Assembly: GCA_002422725.1 (NCBI GenBank)
Contig: DITE01000077.1
Coordinates: 10,036 to 74,035, forward strand
Reading direction: 5' to 3'
Source of the DNA: Bacteroidales bacterium UBA6192
Lineage (GTDB): Bacteria; Bacteroidota; Bacteroidia; Bacteroidales; F082
Length of the DNA: 64,000 nt
Shown in pieces: positions 26,208 through 34,947 of the stretch. The first letter of the stretch is position 1. Every line of letters begins with the position of its first letter. Position numbers and translations under genes: made by a program. Below the pieces are notes generated by a model, which was not told the origin of the DNA, did not search any database, and saw nothing but the letters and a program-made list of their open reading frames with translations.

Positions 26208-26347
26208 CTGGGTTCTTGTTCCTTGTTCCTTGTTCCGTGTTTCTTGTTTCTGGTTGCGGGTTCCGCTGTTGGCTTTTGGCTATTGGACAACCTCAGCTTT
26301 CTAAAAGCCAATAGCCAACAGCCAACTGTTCACCGTTCACTTTTCAC
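26208..26347 (+). repeat. Twenty-unit heptanucleotide-register repeat array
   Basis: The 140 bp can be cut into 20 consecutive 7-mers with no slip. Block 1 is CTGGGTT, three CTTGTTC, CGTGTTT, CTTGTTT, CTGGTTG, CGGGTTC and CGCTGTT. Block 2 is GGCTTTT and GGCTATT. Three divergent units form the centre (GGACAAC, CTCAGCT, TTCTAAA). Block 3 is AGCCAAT and two AGCCAAC. Block 4 is TGTTCAC, CGTTCAC and TTTTCAC. Blocks 2 and 3 are near reverse complements and can fold into an 18-bp stem. The stop codon and last codons of the T9SS gene lie inside block 4. Confidence 0.85.
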
Positions 26348-28648
26348 TACTCTTAAAGTTTCTACTTCCTTACCTTCTTCAACCAAACTAATGATATAGG
26401 CTCCGGCGGGGAGGTCTTCGCCAGCGCTGCCGCGGCCATTCCAGTGCAGGGTGGTGTAGGCCAGGCGGTTGTCGGCCTGATCGAGCAGGCGGGCTACTTC
26501 GCGGCCCAGGAGGTTGTGCACTGTGATGCGCACCTGAATCCCTGTTTTAGGCGTTACCGTGAGGCTAAGTTCATGGGTAAAGGGGTTGGGCGCGGCCACA
26601 AGGCGGGCAGGGGTTTTGGCTTGTAGCCTGCTTTCGCCTATGGTTACCGGGTTGAACTCATATGCACCCATATCCACACTGCCGCCCCACATACGCGGGT
26701 TGCCGGCCAGGTCGGTGGCAGGAAGGGTGATGCCCTCTGGCAGATCAAGGGTGCCGGCATCAATGCATGGCGACAAGCCAGACAGGGAATAAGGGAAATC
26801 GCCATAACCGGTGAAGAGGGGGTCGGTGTTGATGTTGGAGGTGTCGTAGTACAGTATGCCTGCGCCGGGATCGTAGAAGCTGTTGGTGCCGCCCAGTACT
26901 AAGGAGTTGTGGATGTTGACCGTGGGCTTGTTGCCTTCCGGGGCAAAGAAGCCGAACTCGGTGGGCTGGTTCTGGTAAAAGATGGAGTTGTAGATGTTGA
27001 CGTTTGACAGACCCTGTATGTTGAAGGAGGCACCCCACTGAGAGTTGACCGCACGGTTGTTTGCAAAGGTGCAGTTGATGATGTTGGCATTCACCTTATC
27101 GAGCACGATGGCTCCGCGGGTTACATAACCCTGGTTGGTGCTGTCGGTGTTGTCGGCGACAAGGCTGTTGATCAGGGAAATGTTCTTTGACTCCTCATTT
27201 TCAGGCATATAACTATATAGTCTGATTGGATTGAAATAATAGCCAAAATAATAAAGGGGGGGATGTGTATTTGTTACCTTGATATGGCTCACTTTACTGG
27301 ATCTCTTTATAGATTCGTAATCACCCACACTGACCCATAAGGGGATCCCATGAATGTTTTCAAACTCGCAATTTGAAATGCTTAAGTTCTCATTCATATC
27401 AGCCTGAATTCCCCCAATATTGAAGTCATAGCTACTAATAATCTTTAAACTATCCAATAAAATAGTTCCATAATTGTAATTAATATTCACTCTACCATCA
27501 AAACCGCCACCTAGAATTGAACTTCCATTTACCAGACTCATGTTCTTTATACTAAAAGGGCCAAAAACTCTTATTCCTGAAATGATTTTAGAATTTAACT
27601 CAGCATCAATAATAGTTTCTGTAGCACTTTTACCCACTATACTTACCGAGTCTTTCAGTCCCAGGGGCAACCTTTCCTGGTTGGCGGATTGGGCATACAG
27701 GCCTTCGGAAAGGCGGATAGTCTGGGGCTGCCCGGGAGCAGGCTTGGCCTTTACCAGAGCAAGCCAGATGTTCTTTACAGGCTCCTCGGGCGACAGGCCA
27801 CTGTTGGCATTGTCGCCCTGTGGGCTGACATACAATGTTTCCGCGCTTTGTTCCACCATATGGTTCCACCCGTCAAAAGTAAAAGTGTTTCCCGATGAAT
27901 CCGGCTCGGCATAAATATGGTAGCGGTCGGGTTGGGCCACCATAAAGGTATCCATGTACACATGAAAAGGGTGGACACTGTTAACCTTATGAATCTCCGT
28001 CCCTGAAAAGCCATAATTATTATACATGCTGCAGCGGTTGATCGAATCTAATACTATTAAGGATGACCCAATAGTTATACCGCCCCCTTCACCGTAGGAG
28101 TAATTGTTCCTGATAATGGTATTTGATAAAGACAATTCAGAGTTTATCACAGTGATACCAGCACCACCTTTAGTTCCAATGTTTTCCTGTATGATACAGT
28201 CCACTATTTCACCTAAAGTGTATTTCAGGAAAAATCCACCACCATAAGTCATGAAACCATTTTTAATGGCAAACCCAGTAATAGTAAAATCGGTATATAA
28301 CCCAACTTTACCTTCAATATAAATACATAGATCGACCCCCCCTCCATCAATGACAGTCTGGTTTCGGTAAGCGATATCGCCCGTTGTGAGCGTAAGACTT
28401 CCCAGGGTCAGGCTCTTTTCTTTGAAGTCAAGGTTCTCGTAGTACACCCCCGGCCACACCAGCACTGTGTCGCCGTTGGCCGCCGCATCAATAGCCTCCT
28501 GTATGGCCATGAACATGCCCGTGCCGTCCTGTTTTACCGTCAGGATCTGTGCCGAAAGGGAAAGGGGTAACACGAAAAGCAACAGCAATATAATGAAAGA
28601 CTTTGCAGGTTTACTCAGTTGAGCGTTTATATGGTATTTTGTTTGCAT
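26330..28648 (-). CDS. T9SS-exported right-handed beta-helix protein
   Basis: The 772-residue protein has a signal peptide ending LPLSLSAQ. It then has a pectate-lyase-like start (VKQDGTGMFMAIQEAIDAAANGDTVLVWPGVY). Many short Asn/Ile-rich rungs follow in two helix regions (about 60-250 and 310-640), separated by a linker with SPQGDNANSGLSPEEPVKNIW. The last 85 residues are a type A T9SS sorting domain (AAPNPFTHELSLTVTP, then LPAGAYIISLVEEGKEVETLRVVKSER). It would be exported across the outer membrane and anchored or released. Base composition is strongly mosaic along the gene. The final codons lie in the heptamer array. Ligand or enzyme activity is unknown. Confidence 0.85.
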   Translation of the reverse strand: MQTKYHINAQLSKPAKSFIILLLLFVLPLSLSAQILTVKQDGTGMFMAIQEAIDAAANGDTVLVWPGVYYENLDFKEKSLTLGSLTLTTGDIAYRNQTVIDGGGVDLCIYIEGKVGLYTDFTITGFAIKNGFMTYGGGFFLKYTLGEIVDCIIQENIGTKGGAGITVINSELSLSNTIIRNNYSYGEGGGITIGSSLIVLDSINRCSMYNNYGFSGTEIHKVNSVHPFHVYMDTFMVAQPDRYHIYAEPDSSGNTFTFDGWNHMVEQSAETLYVSPQGDNANSGLSPEEPVKNIWLALVKAKPAPGQPQTIRLSEGLYAQSANQERLPLGLKDSVSIVGKSATETIIDAELNSKIISGIRVFGPFSIKNMSLVNGSSILGGGFDGRVNINYNYGTILLDSLKIISSYDFNIGGIQADMNENLSISNCEFENIHGIPLWVSVGDYESIKRSSKVSHIKVTNTHPPLYYFGYYFNPIRLYSYMPENEESKNISLINSLVADNTDSTNQGYVTRGAIVLDKVNANIINCTFANNRAVNSQWGASFNIQGLSNVNIYNSIFYQNQPTEFGFFAPEGNKPTVNIHNSLVLGGTNSFYDPGAGILYYDTSNINTDPLFTGYGDFPYSLSGLSPCIDAGTLDLPEGITLPATDLAGNPRMWGGSVDMGAYEFNPVTIGESRLQAKTPARLVAAPNPFTHELSLTVTPKTGIQVRITVHNLLGREVARLLDQADNRLAYTTLHWNGRGSAGEDLPAGAYIISLVEEGKEVETLRVVKSER

Positions 28649-28652
28649 CAGC

Positions 28653-31600
28653 TTACCTGAGGATAAGTTTGTGTTGCGCCTGCCGTTGGCCTGCTGTTGC
28701 CTTCAGCAGGTAAAGCCCGGCGGGCAGAGCCTGTGGCCTTGTGAGGCTGATTTGCTGGTTGCCTTTAGTCAGATAACTGTTATGCAGTTCATAAAGCTGC
28801 CGGCCCATGAGGTCGAGCAGTACGATCTGGCAATGGTTTTCGTCGGGCATATTGATCAACAGCTGTATCTCGTCCCCGGCGGGGTTAGGGAACGCACTTA
28901 TTTCAAGGTGCTGTGTAAGTTCCTGTGGCAGGTCATCAGCTTGTCTCATAAAGGAGACCACATAGTACTCTCGCCTTTCGTGGGGGTTGATCCTCCTTTT
29001 GGCAAACCTGCCGGTGCGGTTGTCCATGAGCGAATAGGCCGGCCTGTGCCTGTCTTCGGACAGGGATTTCATGGGGCTGTGCTGTTCGAAATAGAGTGAA
29101 TCGCCTGTCAGGCCGTCCATATAGGCGTTGAGGACCACCACAGTGTCGCCGGGCTGCACCACGCTGGCCCCAACGCAGGTGTCGTTAATGAAAGCACCGA
29201 TTTCGGTGATGCCTGAGGTGGTGTCGAGGGCAATCACAATGGGAGTATAATCGGCTTTTAGCGTATAGGAATAATACACAGGTCCGGGGTCAGGAGCCAC
29301 ATAGGGTGGCTGCCCGTTGATGTTCCACCGAAAATTGTTAATGTTGCTACTGGCGCGCAGCACCACCATATCACCGTATTTAACTCTGGTAGACCCGGGC
29401 GAACAATGCCAGCGAGGGCCGGGTGCAGGAAGCGGCTGCGGATCCCATCCCCCTAAAGGAGACCATTCGGTGAACACGCAACTCCATTCCTGATGTTTGA
29501 TTCCATAAATAGCAGGCCTGTCCCCCTGAGCGAAAGCACCGAGGGCATCAAAGATATCCTGCTCTTCATACAACCAGTAGCCTGTCCAGTTCTCGCGCCT
29601 GAGCGTTGGGTTCGCGGGGTCTGTGGAAGCATAAAGGTACTTCTCGTGGATGGGGCTTTCTAAGGCGCCTGCCAGATGGAGGAAAACCCTGTTTTGATCG
29701 GTATAAAAATCAAGTTTGTAGCCTCGGTCTTGTATTGTTGATTCTATTTCAGGCTGAAGCGGGATCCAGTCGGTTTGTGGCTCGTTCCAATTTGCTTTAA
29801 CCAATAGATTTTCAGATGTTCCTGGCAGGTTGTTATAAAACAGGTGAGTTTTATAAACATCAAAGTCTTCGGGTTGAATGTTTCCTTCTCCATTGAGCAC
29901 AGGATGGGTGTTCAGTGCCATATCTAATGTTGCGTAGTTTTGTCCTGTTACAAGGCGGAGTCGGGGGAAGGAGATCCAGTTGATTATATTGGGCTGTAGT
30001 GGTATTGCTTCGTGGGGGGTATAACCCACAGTTGAAATGTTACAATGCCCTCCGTGTGCAACTAAGATGCGGTTGGTATAAGGGTCGGGATACAGGTCGG
30101 CCTTCTTGAAATATACTTCAGATTCCATTGTTAAATATGGAAAATTAACCGGTGTAATATTGCTTGTAGCCAGATCGGGGTTAATCTTGTAGAGCCGTGC
30201 CGGTGTGTTGGCTTCTTTGGTGTGGTCGCCTTTGTAATAAACATACAAATGGCGGTCGAAGCGGTTATACATCATCCCTGCAGCATGGCCAGCCTGTACG
30301 AAAATAGGTACAGTTCCAACAACAGGGGTATTTGTCTCCCATCCCGTTACTTCATACACAGCGATTTGTCTGCTGCTTTTTACTTTTGGCACAATATCTT
30401 TATTGGGTTCATCCATTAGCACATATAGCTTTGATCGTTCGGCATCGTATTCCATAAATCTGATTGTAGGAGAAAACTCGGTCGATTGAACTATATTTAC
30501 TGTAGTATCATATGATAAACCAGTAGTATTGAAAACCCTAAAACTTTTATCACCATCCCTGATAACCAACTTATCGTAATCCCCTTCAAAAGCAGGTTGT
30601 GCCGGAATAAATACCATATCTTTCGGGTAGTCTCCATTATAAGTTACAACTGTATCAATAATACCGTTTAACACCTTAAAAATGGATATAAAAGCGATTG
30701 ACTGTATAGCAGCGCTATCACCTTCCGCTCCAGTTGCCGTGATTGTGGTAAAGCCGTCAGTACTGTACCTTTCCGTAGTGTAGGGTTCTGATTGTTTTTG
30801 TCCATAACCCAGCACAATGTAATCATGCCCGGTGGTTAGGTTATGCTCAAAATATGCACTAATGTATTGATTTTTTTTTGCAGAAGCGGGAATTTGAAAA
30901 AATATCGAATCTGCATTGATTAAAGTGTAGTCGACCGCGTTAAAAGAGCTCACGAAGGCCTGTTGTGTGGTGGTTGAATGTGCATTGCATAACACATAAA
31001 GATAGCCCGATGGCGAAATAAACAAATCGCTACAGTTGAAGGCATTTGGGATTTCGATTTCAGCTTTCAGATTGTTATCTTTGTTCAATACCAGAACTTT
31101 ACCGAATTCGTTCTTCCTGATGTTATTTTCTGAAATCAGCATGTCGCCAGTGAAAGGGTTATACACCATATCACCAATAGGTTTATCCACAAGGTGACCT
31201 AAACCTACTGATTCTTCGGGGTTGTCCATATTTGCAGCATACAGGCCCGGGTTCTCTGTCAAAAGGTTATGAAATAAGTAGTAGGTCCTATTCATGGGGT
31301 TTGCCCTGATATGGAAAACAGGCTTTCCGAATACGATTTCAGTAGTTTTTTGTAAGGCTCCATTGTAAACATCAATTCCGTTTTTCAGGGTATTCAACAC
31401 AAAATATTTATTATCAGCCTTTATTGCCCCCATAAAAAAAGCTGCCCTTGAAATAGAAACCCTCTGTTGTACATATGGTTCTGTGGGAGAATTCTTTTTC
31501 ACCTGAACCAATTCGTCTTTCTTGCATAAGAAAATCTCATTGCCAATCTTGCTGAAATACAATGGATAGTTCATATTGTCCAAACTATCACCAAATATAC

Positions 31601-32804
31601 CTCCATCATTTTCAATAAAATATGGGGCGTCTGTGCCAAATGAATACACATACAGGTCATTCCCATACCCATCCCTGTTCAACTGGTTAACATACATATC
31701 TTTTGTTCCATCAATATCATAAGGTGCAAATGTCATCAACATCGAATTGGCTGTGTTGTCATAGCAGGCATCTGTGATCCTTTTCGATGGCGCTGGAAAA
31801 CTTGATGTATCCACCGGGTTGTTTACAGGAAACCAGGTTACACGAACCTGCTCGGTTATTGCAGGTTCAACTGTGTCAGATCCAGCATTAGAAAATGGCA
31901 AACGGTAAGGAAAAGCAGCAATGTGCTGGCTGTAGTTGAAGGTAAATGAAAGCAATTTACTGAATTTTCCGTTCAGTGTTGCTACAGAATCCAGAACAGA
32001 TTTGGTCCAATTGCTTCCGCTTTTTGTGTATTCATAAGTATTTATCTTTCCTTTTCGTGCCAGAAACACCTTGAAAATGCTGCTATTACCTTGAGTATGC
32101 TCAAAGTCAAAAATGGTCTCAGTATAGTTTTGGGCACTATTTACATAAATACTATCAATTAATTCCCAATTGTTAAAACCACTGAGGTCGAAGATAGCAA
32201 AATAATTTGCCCTTATATGAAAGTTCCCTATTGCGTTGTCCGGGCTTTTTACGCCACACAACCAAAACAAACGTTGGTTTATTGAATCATATTTCAGGCT
32301 GTTCGACCCATCCATGATGCGGTTGTTCAATTCTGTCGGTTTGAGGATAAAAGGCTCTATCTGCTGTCCGCTGACCAGTTGCTGTGCCGTTACCTTATAG
32401 ATGTTTAGCAAGGGGTCCACTACATACAACAAATCCAAATAATTGTCATACACCATATAGTTCATTGTGCCAGGCCATAATTCCCTGTCAAAAACCAAGG
32501 GTGAAAAACGTCCATAGTACTCATTTACGTGAAATGGGAGATTGTTGATCCGAGTAAGATCTGATGCCTTGTGAACGGTTAACCCCTCAATGGAATAAGA
32601 CACAATGTAAGGGGTGTTATCATATGTAATGCTTATTATTTGCTGAATGAAGTTTCCTGGCACCCCCGGGAAAGGATAATTAACAGGGTTTTGGCTATGT
32701 ACCATTAACATCAGGAATAAAAGAAACATGACAAGATAAGCCCTGGAAAAACAGCAGTGAGGTGCAAAGTTGCCAATGTTTAAAAAGTTAAGTTTGGTTT
32801 TCAT
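28653..32804 (-). CDS. Large T9SS-exported protein, beta-propeller-like, function unknown
   Basis: This 1383-residue protein has an N-terminal signal (hydrophobic core LVMFLLFLMLMVHSQ). A very long region of irregular beta-strands follows, with repeated segments that report a value or position (for example YVLCNAHS, RIYVLMD-like and HLYVYYKG strands), suggesting one or more beta-propellers. From about residue 1000 a different module begins, including WNEPQTDWIPLQPE. The last 75 residues are a T9SS type A domain (ISAFPNPAGDEIQLLINMP, LPAGLYLLKATAGQRQAQHKLILR). It starts 4 bp upstream of the beta-helix gene's ATG, so the two form a transcription unit. The 3' third is notably richer in G+C than the 5' part. 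I do not recognise a family for the main body. Confidence 0.7.
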   Translation of the reverse strand: MKTKLNFLNIGNFAPHCCFSRAYLVMFLLFLMLMVHSQNPVNYPFPGVPGNFIQQIISITYDNTPYIVSYSIEGLTVHKASDLTRINNLPFHVNEYYGRFSPLVFDRELWPGTMNYMVYDNYLDLLYVVDPLLNIYKVTAQQLVSGQQIEPFILKPTELNNRIMDGSNSLKYDSINQRLFWLCGVKSPDNAIGNFHIRANYFAIFDLSGFNNWELIDSIYVNSAQNYTETIFDFEHTQGNSSIFKVFLARKGKINTYEYTKSGSNWTKSVLDSVATLNGKFSKLLSFTFNYSQHIAAFPYRLPFSNAGSDTVEPAITEQVRVTWFPVNNPVDTSSFPAPSKRITDACYDNTANSMLMTFAPYDIDGTKDMYVNQLNRDGYGNDLYVYSFGTDAPYFIENDGGIFGDSLDNMNYPLYFSKIGNEIFLCKKDELVQVKKNSPTEPYVQQRVSISRAAFFMGAIKADNKYFVLNTLKNGIDVYNGALQKTTEIVFGKPVFHIRANPMNRTYYLFHNLLTENPGLYAANMDNPEESVGLGHLVDKPIGDMVYNPFTGDMLISENNIRKNEFGKVLVLNKDNNLKAEIEIPNAFNCSDLFISPSGYLYVLCNAHSTTTQQAFVSSFNAVDYTLINADSIFFQIPASAKKNQYISAYFEHNLTTGHDYIVLGYGQKQSEPYTTERYSTDGFTTITATGAEGDSAAIQSIAFISIFKVLNGIIDTVVTYNGDYPKDMVFIPAQPAFEGDYDKLVIRDGDKSFRVFNTTGLSYDTTVNIVQSTEFSPTIRFMEYDAERSKLYVLMDEPNKDIVPKVKSSRQIAVYEVTGWETNTPVVGTVPIFVQAGHAAGMMYNRFDRHLYVYYKGDHTKEANTPARLYKINPDLATSNITPVNFPYLTMESEVYFKKADLYPDPYTNRILVAHGGHCNISTVGYTPHEAIPLQPNIINWISFPRLRLVTGQNYATLDMALNTHPVLNGEGNIQPEDFDVYKTHLFYNNLPGTSENLLVKANWNEPQTDWIPLQPEIESTIQDRGYKLDFYTDQNRVFLHLAGALESPIHEKYLYASTDPANPTLRRENWTGYWLYEEQDIFDALGAFAQGDRPAIYGIKHQEWSCVFTEWSPLGGWDPQPLPAPGPRWHCSPGSTRVKYGDMVVLRASSNINNFRWNINGQPPYVAPDPGPVYYSYTLKADYTPIVIALDTTSGITEIGAFINDTCVGASVVQPGDTVVVLNAYMDGLTGDSLYFEQHSPMKSLSEDRHRPAYSLMDNRTGRFAKRRINPHERREYYVVSFMRQADDLPQELTQHLEISAFPNPAGDEIQLLINMPDENHCQIVLLDLMGRQLYELHNSYLTKGNQQISLTRPQALPAGLYLLKATAGQRQAQHKLILR

Positions 32805-32869
32805 ACTTCAGAGGTTTAAAATGTTGCTAAATGATTTATTTAGTTGAAAATACTTCATGATACAAATTT

Positions 32870-32877
32870 CAAAACTA
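32870..32877 (-). promoter_or_regulatory. -7 box TAGTTTTG before the 1383-residue T9SS gene
   Basis: On the minus strand TAGTTTTG lies 65 bp before the ATG at 32804. It would drive both large T9SS genes. Confidence 0.4.
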
Positions 32878-33140
32878 CTAAATTAAAGGGAAAAGGAGAT
32901 TATAAGAATTTCCTTGTTTTTGGCCATAAAAATAAAACAATCGAAAAGAAAAGTCAAAAAAAACTTTATTAATGAGTAATTTAGAATGGTTCTATGCTGG
33001 ATTCTGAACCTGTCTCGTCGGTGAGGAACGAACTGACAAGATTGAGGGTTGCGGTTGATGGGATGTGATGGTAGTTTCGACTCTCAACTTTCAGTTAGGT
33101 GAATCATACTTACAGATTCATCTATTAATCAGTTATTTCA

Positions 33141-33186
33141 GTGGTTGATCGAAGTCGACGGTGGTTGAGCGAAGTCGAAACCACCG
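33141..33186 (+). repeat. 20-bp tandem repeat pair with palindromic end
   Basis: GTGGTTGATCGAAGTCGACG at 33141-33160 is repeated as GTGGTTGAGCGAAGTCGAAA at 33161-33180, 17 of 20 bases identical. The second copy is closed by CCACC, so GGTGGTT pairs with AACCACC around a 12-nt loop. It looks like a dispersed intergenic repeat. Confidence 0.7.
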
Positions 33187-33278
33187 GTAAAAACCCTTCA
33201 AACACCTTTTGTGAGCGACAGTTGAAACATTCAAACCTCCCAACTATCAAACTTACTATCCTCTTAACTTTCATGCCT

Positions 33279-33926
33279 TCAATCACTCTGTCTTCCAGAC
33301 AGGTAAAAATCACAAATTTGTTGCAATCCACAATCACCACACAAAGGGTTTCTGGATTTACAAACATATCTTCCATGGAGTATCAGCCAATGATGTGCTT
33401 TTGGAATTAACTCTGGCGGAATAAACTTAACAAGTTGCTGCTCTGCCTGCAAGGGGTTTTTGGCATTGGTAGTTAATCCTATTCGCGCCGACACCCTGAA
33501 AACATGGGTATCAACCGCCATTGCTGGTTGATTAAAAACTACTGAGGCAATCACATTGGCTGTTTTACGGCCCACACCTGGTAGCATCTGAAGGTCGTCA
33601 ATTGATTCCGGAACAATGCCACCAAAACGACTGATGAGGAGTTGAGCCATTCCTATCAGATTTTTCGCCTTGTTATTTGGGTATGAACAGCTTTTAATTT
33701 TCTGATAAACAGCTTCCTGTGTAGCATTCGAAAGAACTTCGGGCGTAGGGAAACTCATAAAGAAATCAGAAGTTATCTGGTTTACCCTTTTATCGGTGCA
33801 CTGAGCCGACAAGATCACTGCCACCAACAATTCATAGGGTGAGTTATACACAAGCTCTGTTTCAGCAATCTGCATATTCTCACTAAAATAGTTGATCAAA
33901 AACTCAAATTTTTCGTTTTTTTTCAT
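33279..33926 (-). CDS. nth: Endonuclease III
   Basis: The 215-residue DNA glycosylase/AP lyase removes oxidised pyrimidines in base-excision repair. The helix-hairpin-helix LPGVGRKTANVIASVVF contains the catalytic Lys, and AVDTHVFRVSARIG the catalytic Asp. The C terminus has the four-Cys iron-sulfur loop in CKSRNPLCGDCGLQQIC, with the normal 6-2-5 spacing. I start it at the ATG at 33926; an in-frame TTG at 33938 would overlap the rnz stop. The ATG lies 4 bp after the rnz stop, so the two are likely co-transcribed. Confidence 0.97.
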   Translation of the reverse strand: MKKNEKFEFLINYFSENMQIAETELVYNSPYELLVAVILSAQCTDKRVNQITSDFFMSFPTPEVLSNATQEAVYQKIKSCSYPNNKAKNLIGMAQLLISRFGGIVPESIDDLQMLPGVGRKTANVIASVVFNQPAMAVDTHVFRVSARIGLTTNAKNPLQAEQQLVKFIPPELIPKAHHWLILHGRYVCKSRNPLCGDCGLQQICDFYLSGRQSD

Positions 33927-33930
33927 AGCC

Positions 33931-34848
33931 TCATTCAATGCTTAAAACCAATCCGTCCCAGGCTGAAACTGTATCCATGAACTTGCTTACTGCTTCCAGT
34001 CGCAGCTGTTCGATATTTTGATAGCGTGACGAGAAATGCCCGATTACAAGTCGCTTTGCTCCGGCCAAACATGCTACCTCTGCTGCCTGCCATGTAGTGC
34101 TGTGGAATGTAGCTTTTGCTTCCCGGGCATGTATCGCAGAAAACGTTGCTTCGTGATACAACACATTTACACTCCGGATTGCTGAAGCCAATTCAGGATA
34201 AAAAGCAGTATCACTGCAATATGCATAGGATCGTGCTGCAGGCTGGGGAAAAGTAAGCAGCTTATTCAATATGATTTCACCATCCTTAGTAATCACATCT
34301 TCCCCTTTCTGAACCGAATGAATTTCAGAATGCGTAAGCCCGTATTGTTCTATAGACTCCTTCCTTATTTTGTAATGCACTATTTTTTCCCGGATAAGAA
34401 ATCCCCAGGCTGGAATACGGTGTTTCATAGCAAAACACTCGGTACTGAAACCAGTTTCATCGATTATTACTTGAGGAAAGTCCTCTGTTAACGTAATAAA
34501 TATCAACGGAAACCGAAGTGTCGTATCGGCGTGCTTTAATTGCAATTGAATGATCTCGTATAAGCCGGGTGGTCCGGCAACTCTAAGCGGATTTGTTCGT
34601 CCGTTTAGGTGCATCGCTGTAATCAGACCGATTAGCCCATGATAATGATCCCCATGTAAATGGCTGATGAGAATATAGTTCAATTTCATTGGGCTTAAAT
34701 TGAATCGGTTGAGCTGCATGAGGGTTCCCTCAGCACAATCAATCAGAATATGAAAATCATCAATTTTCACCAACTGACTGCTTGGATTGCGCGATGGGGT
34801 TGGAACAGCTGAGCCAGTCCCCAAAAAAGTGATGGTAAATGGTTTCAT
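33931..34848 (-). CDS. rnz: Ribonuclease Z
   Basis: The 305-residue metallo-beta-lactamase-fold protein contains SHLHGDHYHG at 62-71, the zinc-binding motif of tRNase Z. Further metal ligands are in YCSDTAFYPEL and near the C-terminal GHFSSRY. It starts MKPFTITFLGTGSAVPTPSRNPSSQ, typical of the family. It cuts the 3' trailer of tRNA precursors; the tRNA in this window lacks an encoded CCA, which fits a need for this enzyme. It is upstream of nth, with the genes 4 bp apart. Confidence 0.96.
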   Translation of the reverse strand: MKPFTITFLGTGSAVPTPSRNPSSQLVKIDDFHILIDCAEGTLMQLNRFNLSPMKLNYILISHLHGDHYHGLIGLITAMHLNGRTNPLRVAGPPGLYEIIQLQLKHADTTLRFPLIFITLTEDFPQVIIDETGFSTECFAMKHRIPAWGFLIREKIVHYKIRKESIEQYGLTHSEIHSVQKGEDVITKDGEIILNKLLTFPQPAARSYAYCSDTAFYPELASAIRSVNVLYHEATFSAIHAREAKATFHSTTWQAAEVACLAGAKRLVIGHFSSRYQNIEQLRLEAVSKFMDTVSAWDGLVLSIE

Positions 34849-34896
34849 CGGAATAAGTCAAAATTAATAAAAAAGCCTGAACTTTCCTGAAATAAT

Positions 34897-34929
34897 TAAA
34901 AAAAAAGCCGTCGGATGAGGACGGCTTTT
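34897..34929 (-). terminator. Rho-independent terminator of rpsA
   Basis: On the minus strand a perfect 10-bp stem (AAAAGCCGTC / GACGGCTTTT) with a 7-nt loop is followed by a run of ten T residues (plus-strand A-run 34897-34906, shared with the stem). It starts 19 bp after the rpsA stop. Confidence 0.9.
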
Positions 34930-34947
34930 GAGATGTCAGGTGCAAAA

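Larger units (their letters stand above)
32805..33278. other. 474-bp intergenic region with repeats, no gene
   Basis: The part next to the T9SS gene is AT-rich and holds its likely promoter. The part from about 33000 on is more GC-rich and carries a 20-bp tandem repeat pair. The frames on both strands are short, and none has a convincing start or protein-like composition. No terminator-like hairpin is evident downstream of nth. Confidence 0.6.

Noticed and set aside
26208..26347. Heptamer array as a CRISPR array
   Set aside because: Units are 7 nt with no spacers of 25-40 bp and there is no cas gene in the window.
26444..27914. Several long frames on both strands inside the beta-helix gene
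   Set aside because: They are produced by the high G+C of this stretch; their translations are low in structure and rich in Arg, Gln, His and Ser, while the 772-residue frame has a signal peptide and sorting domain.
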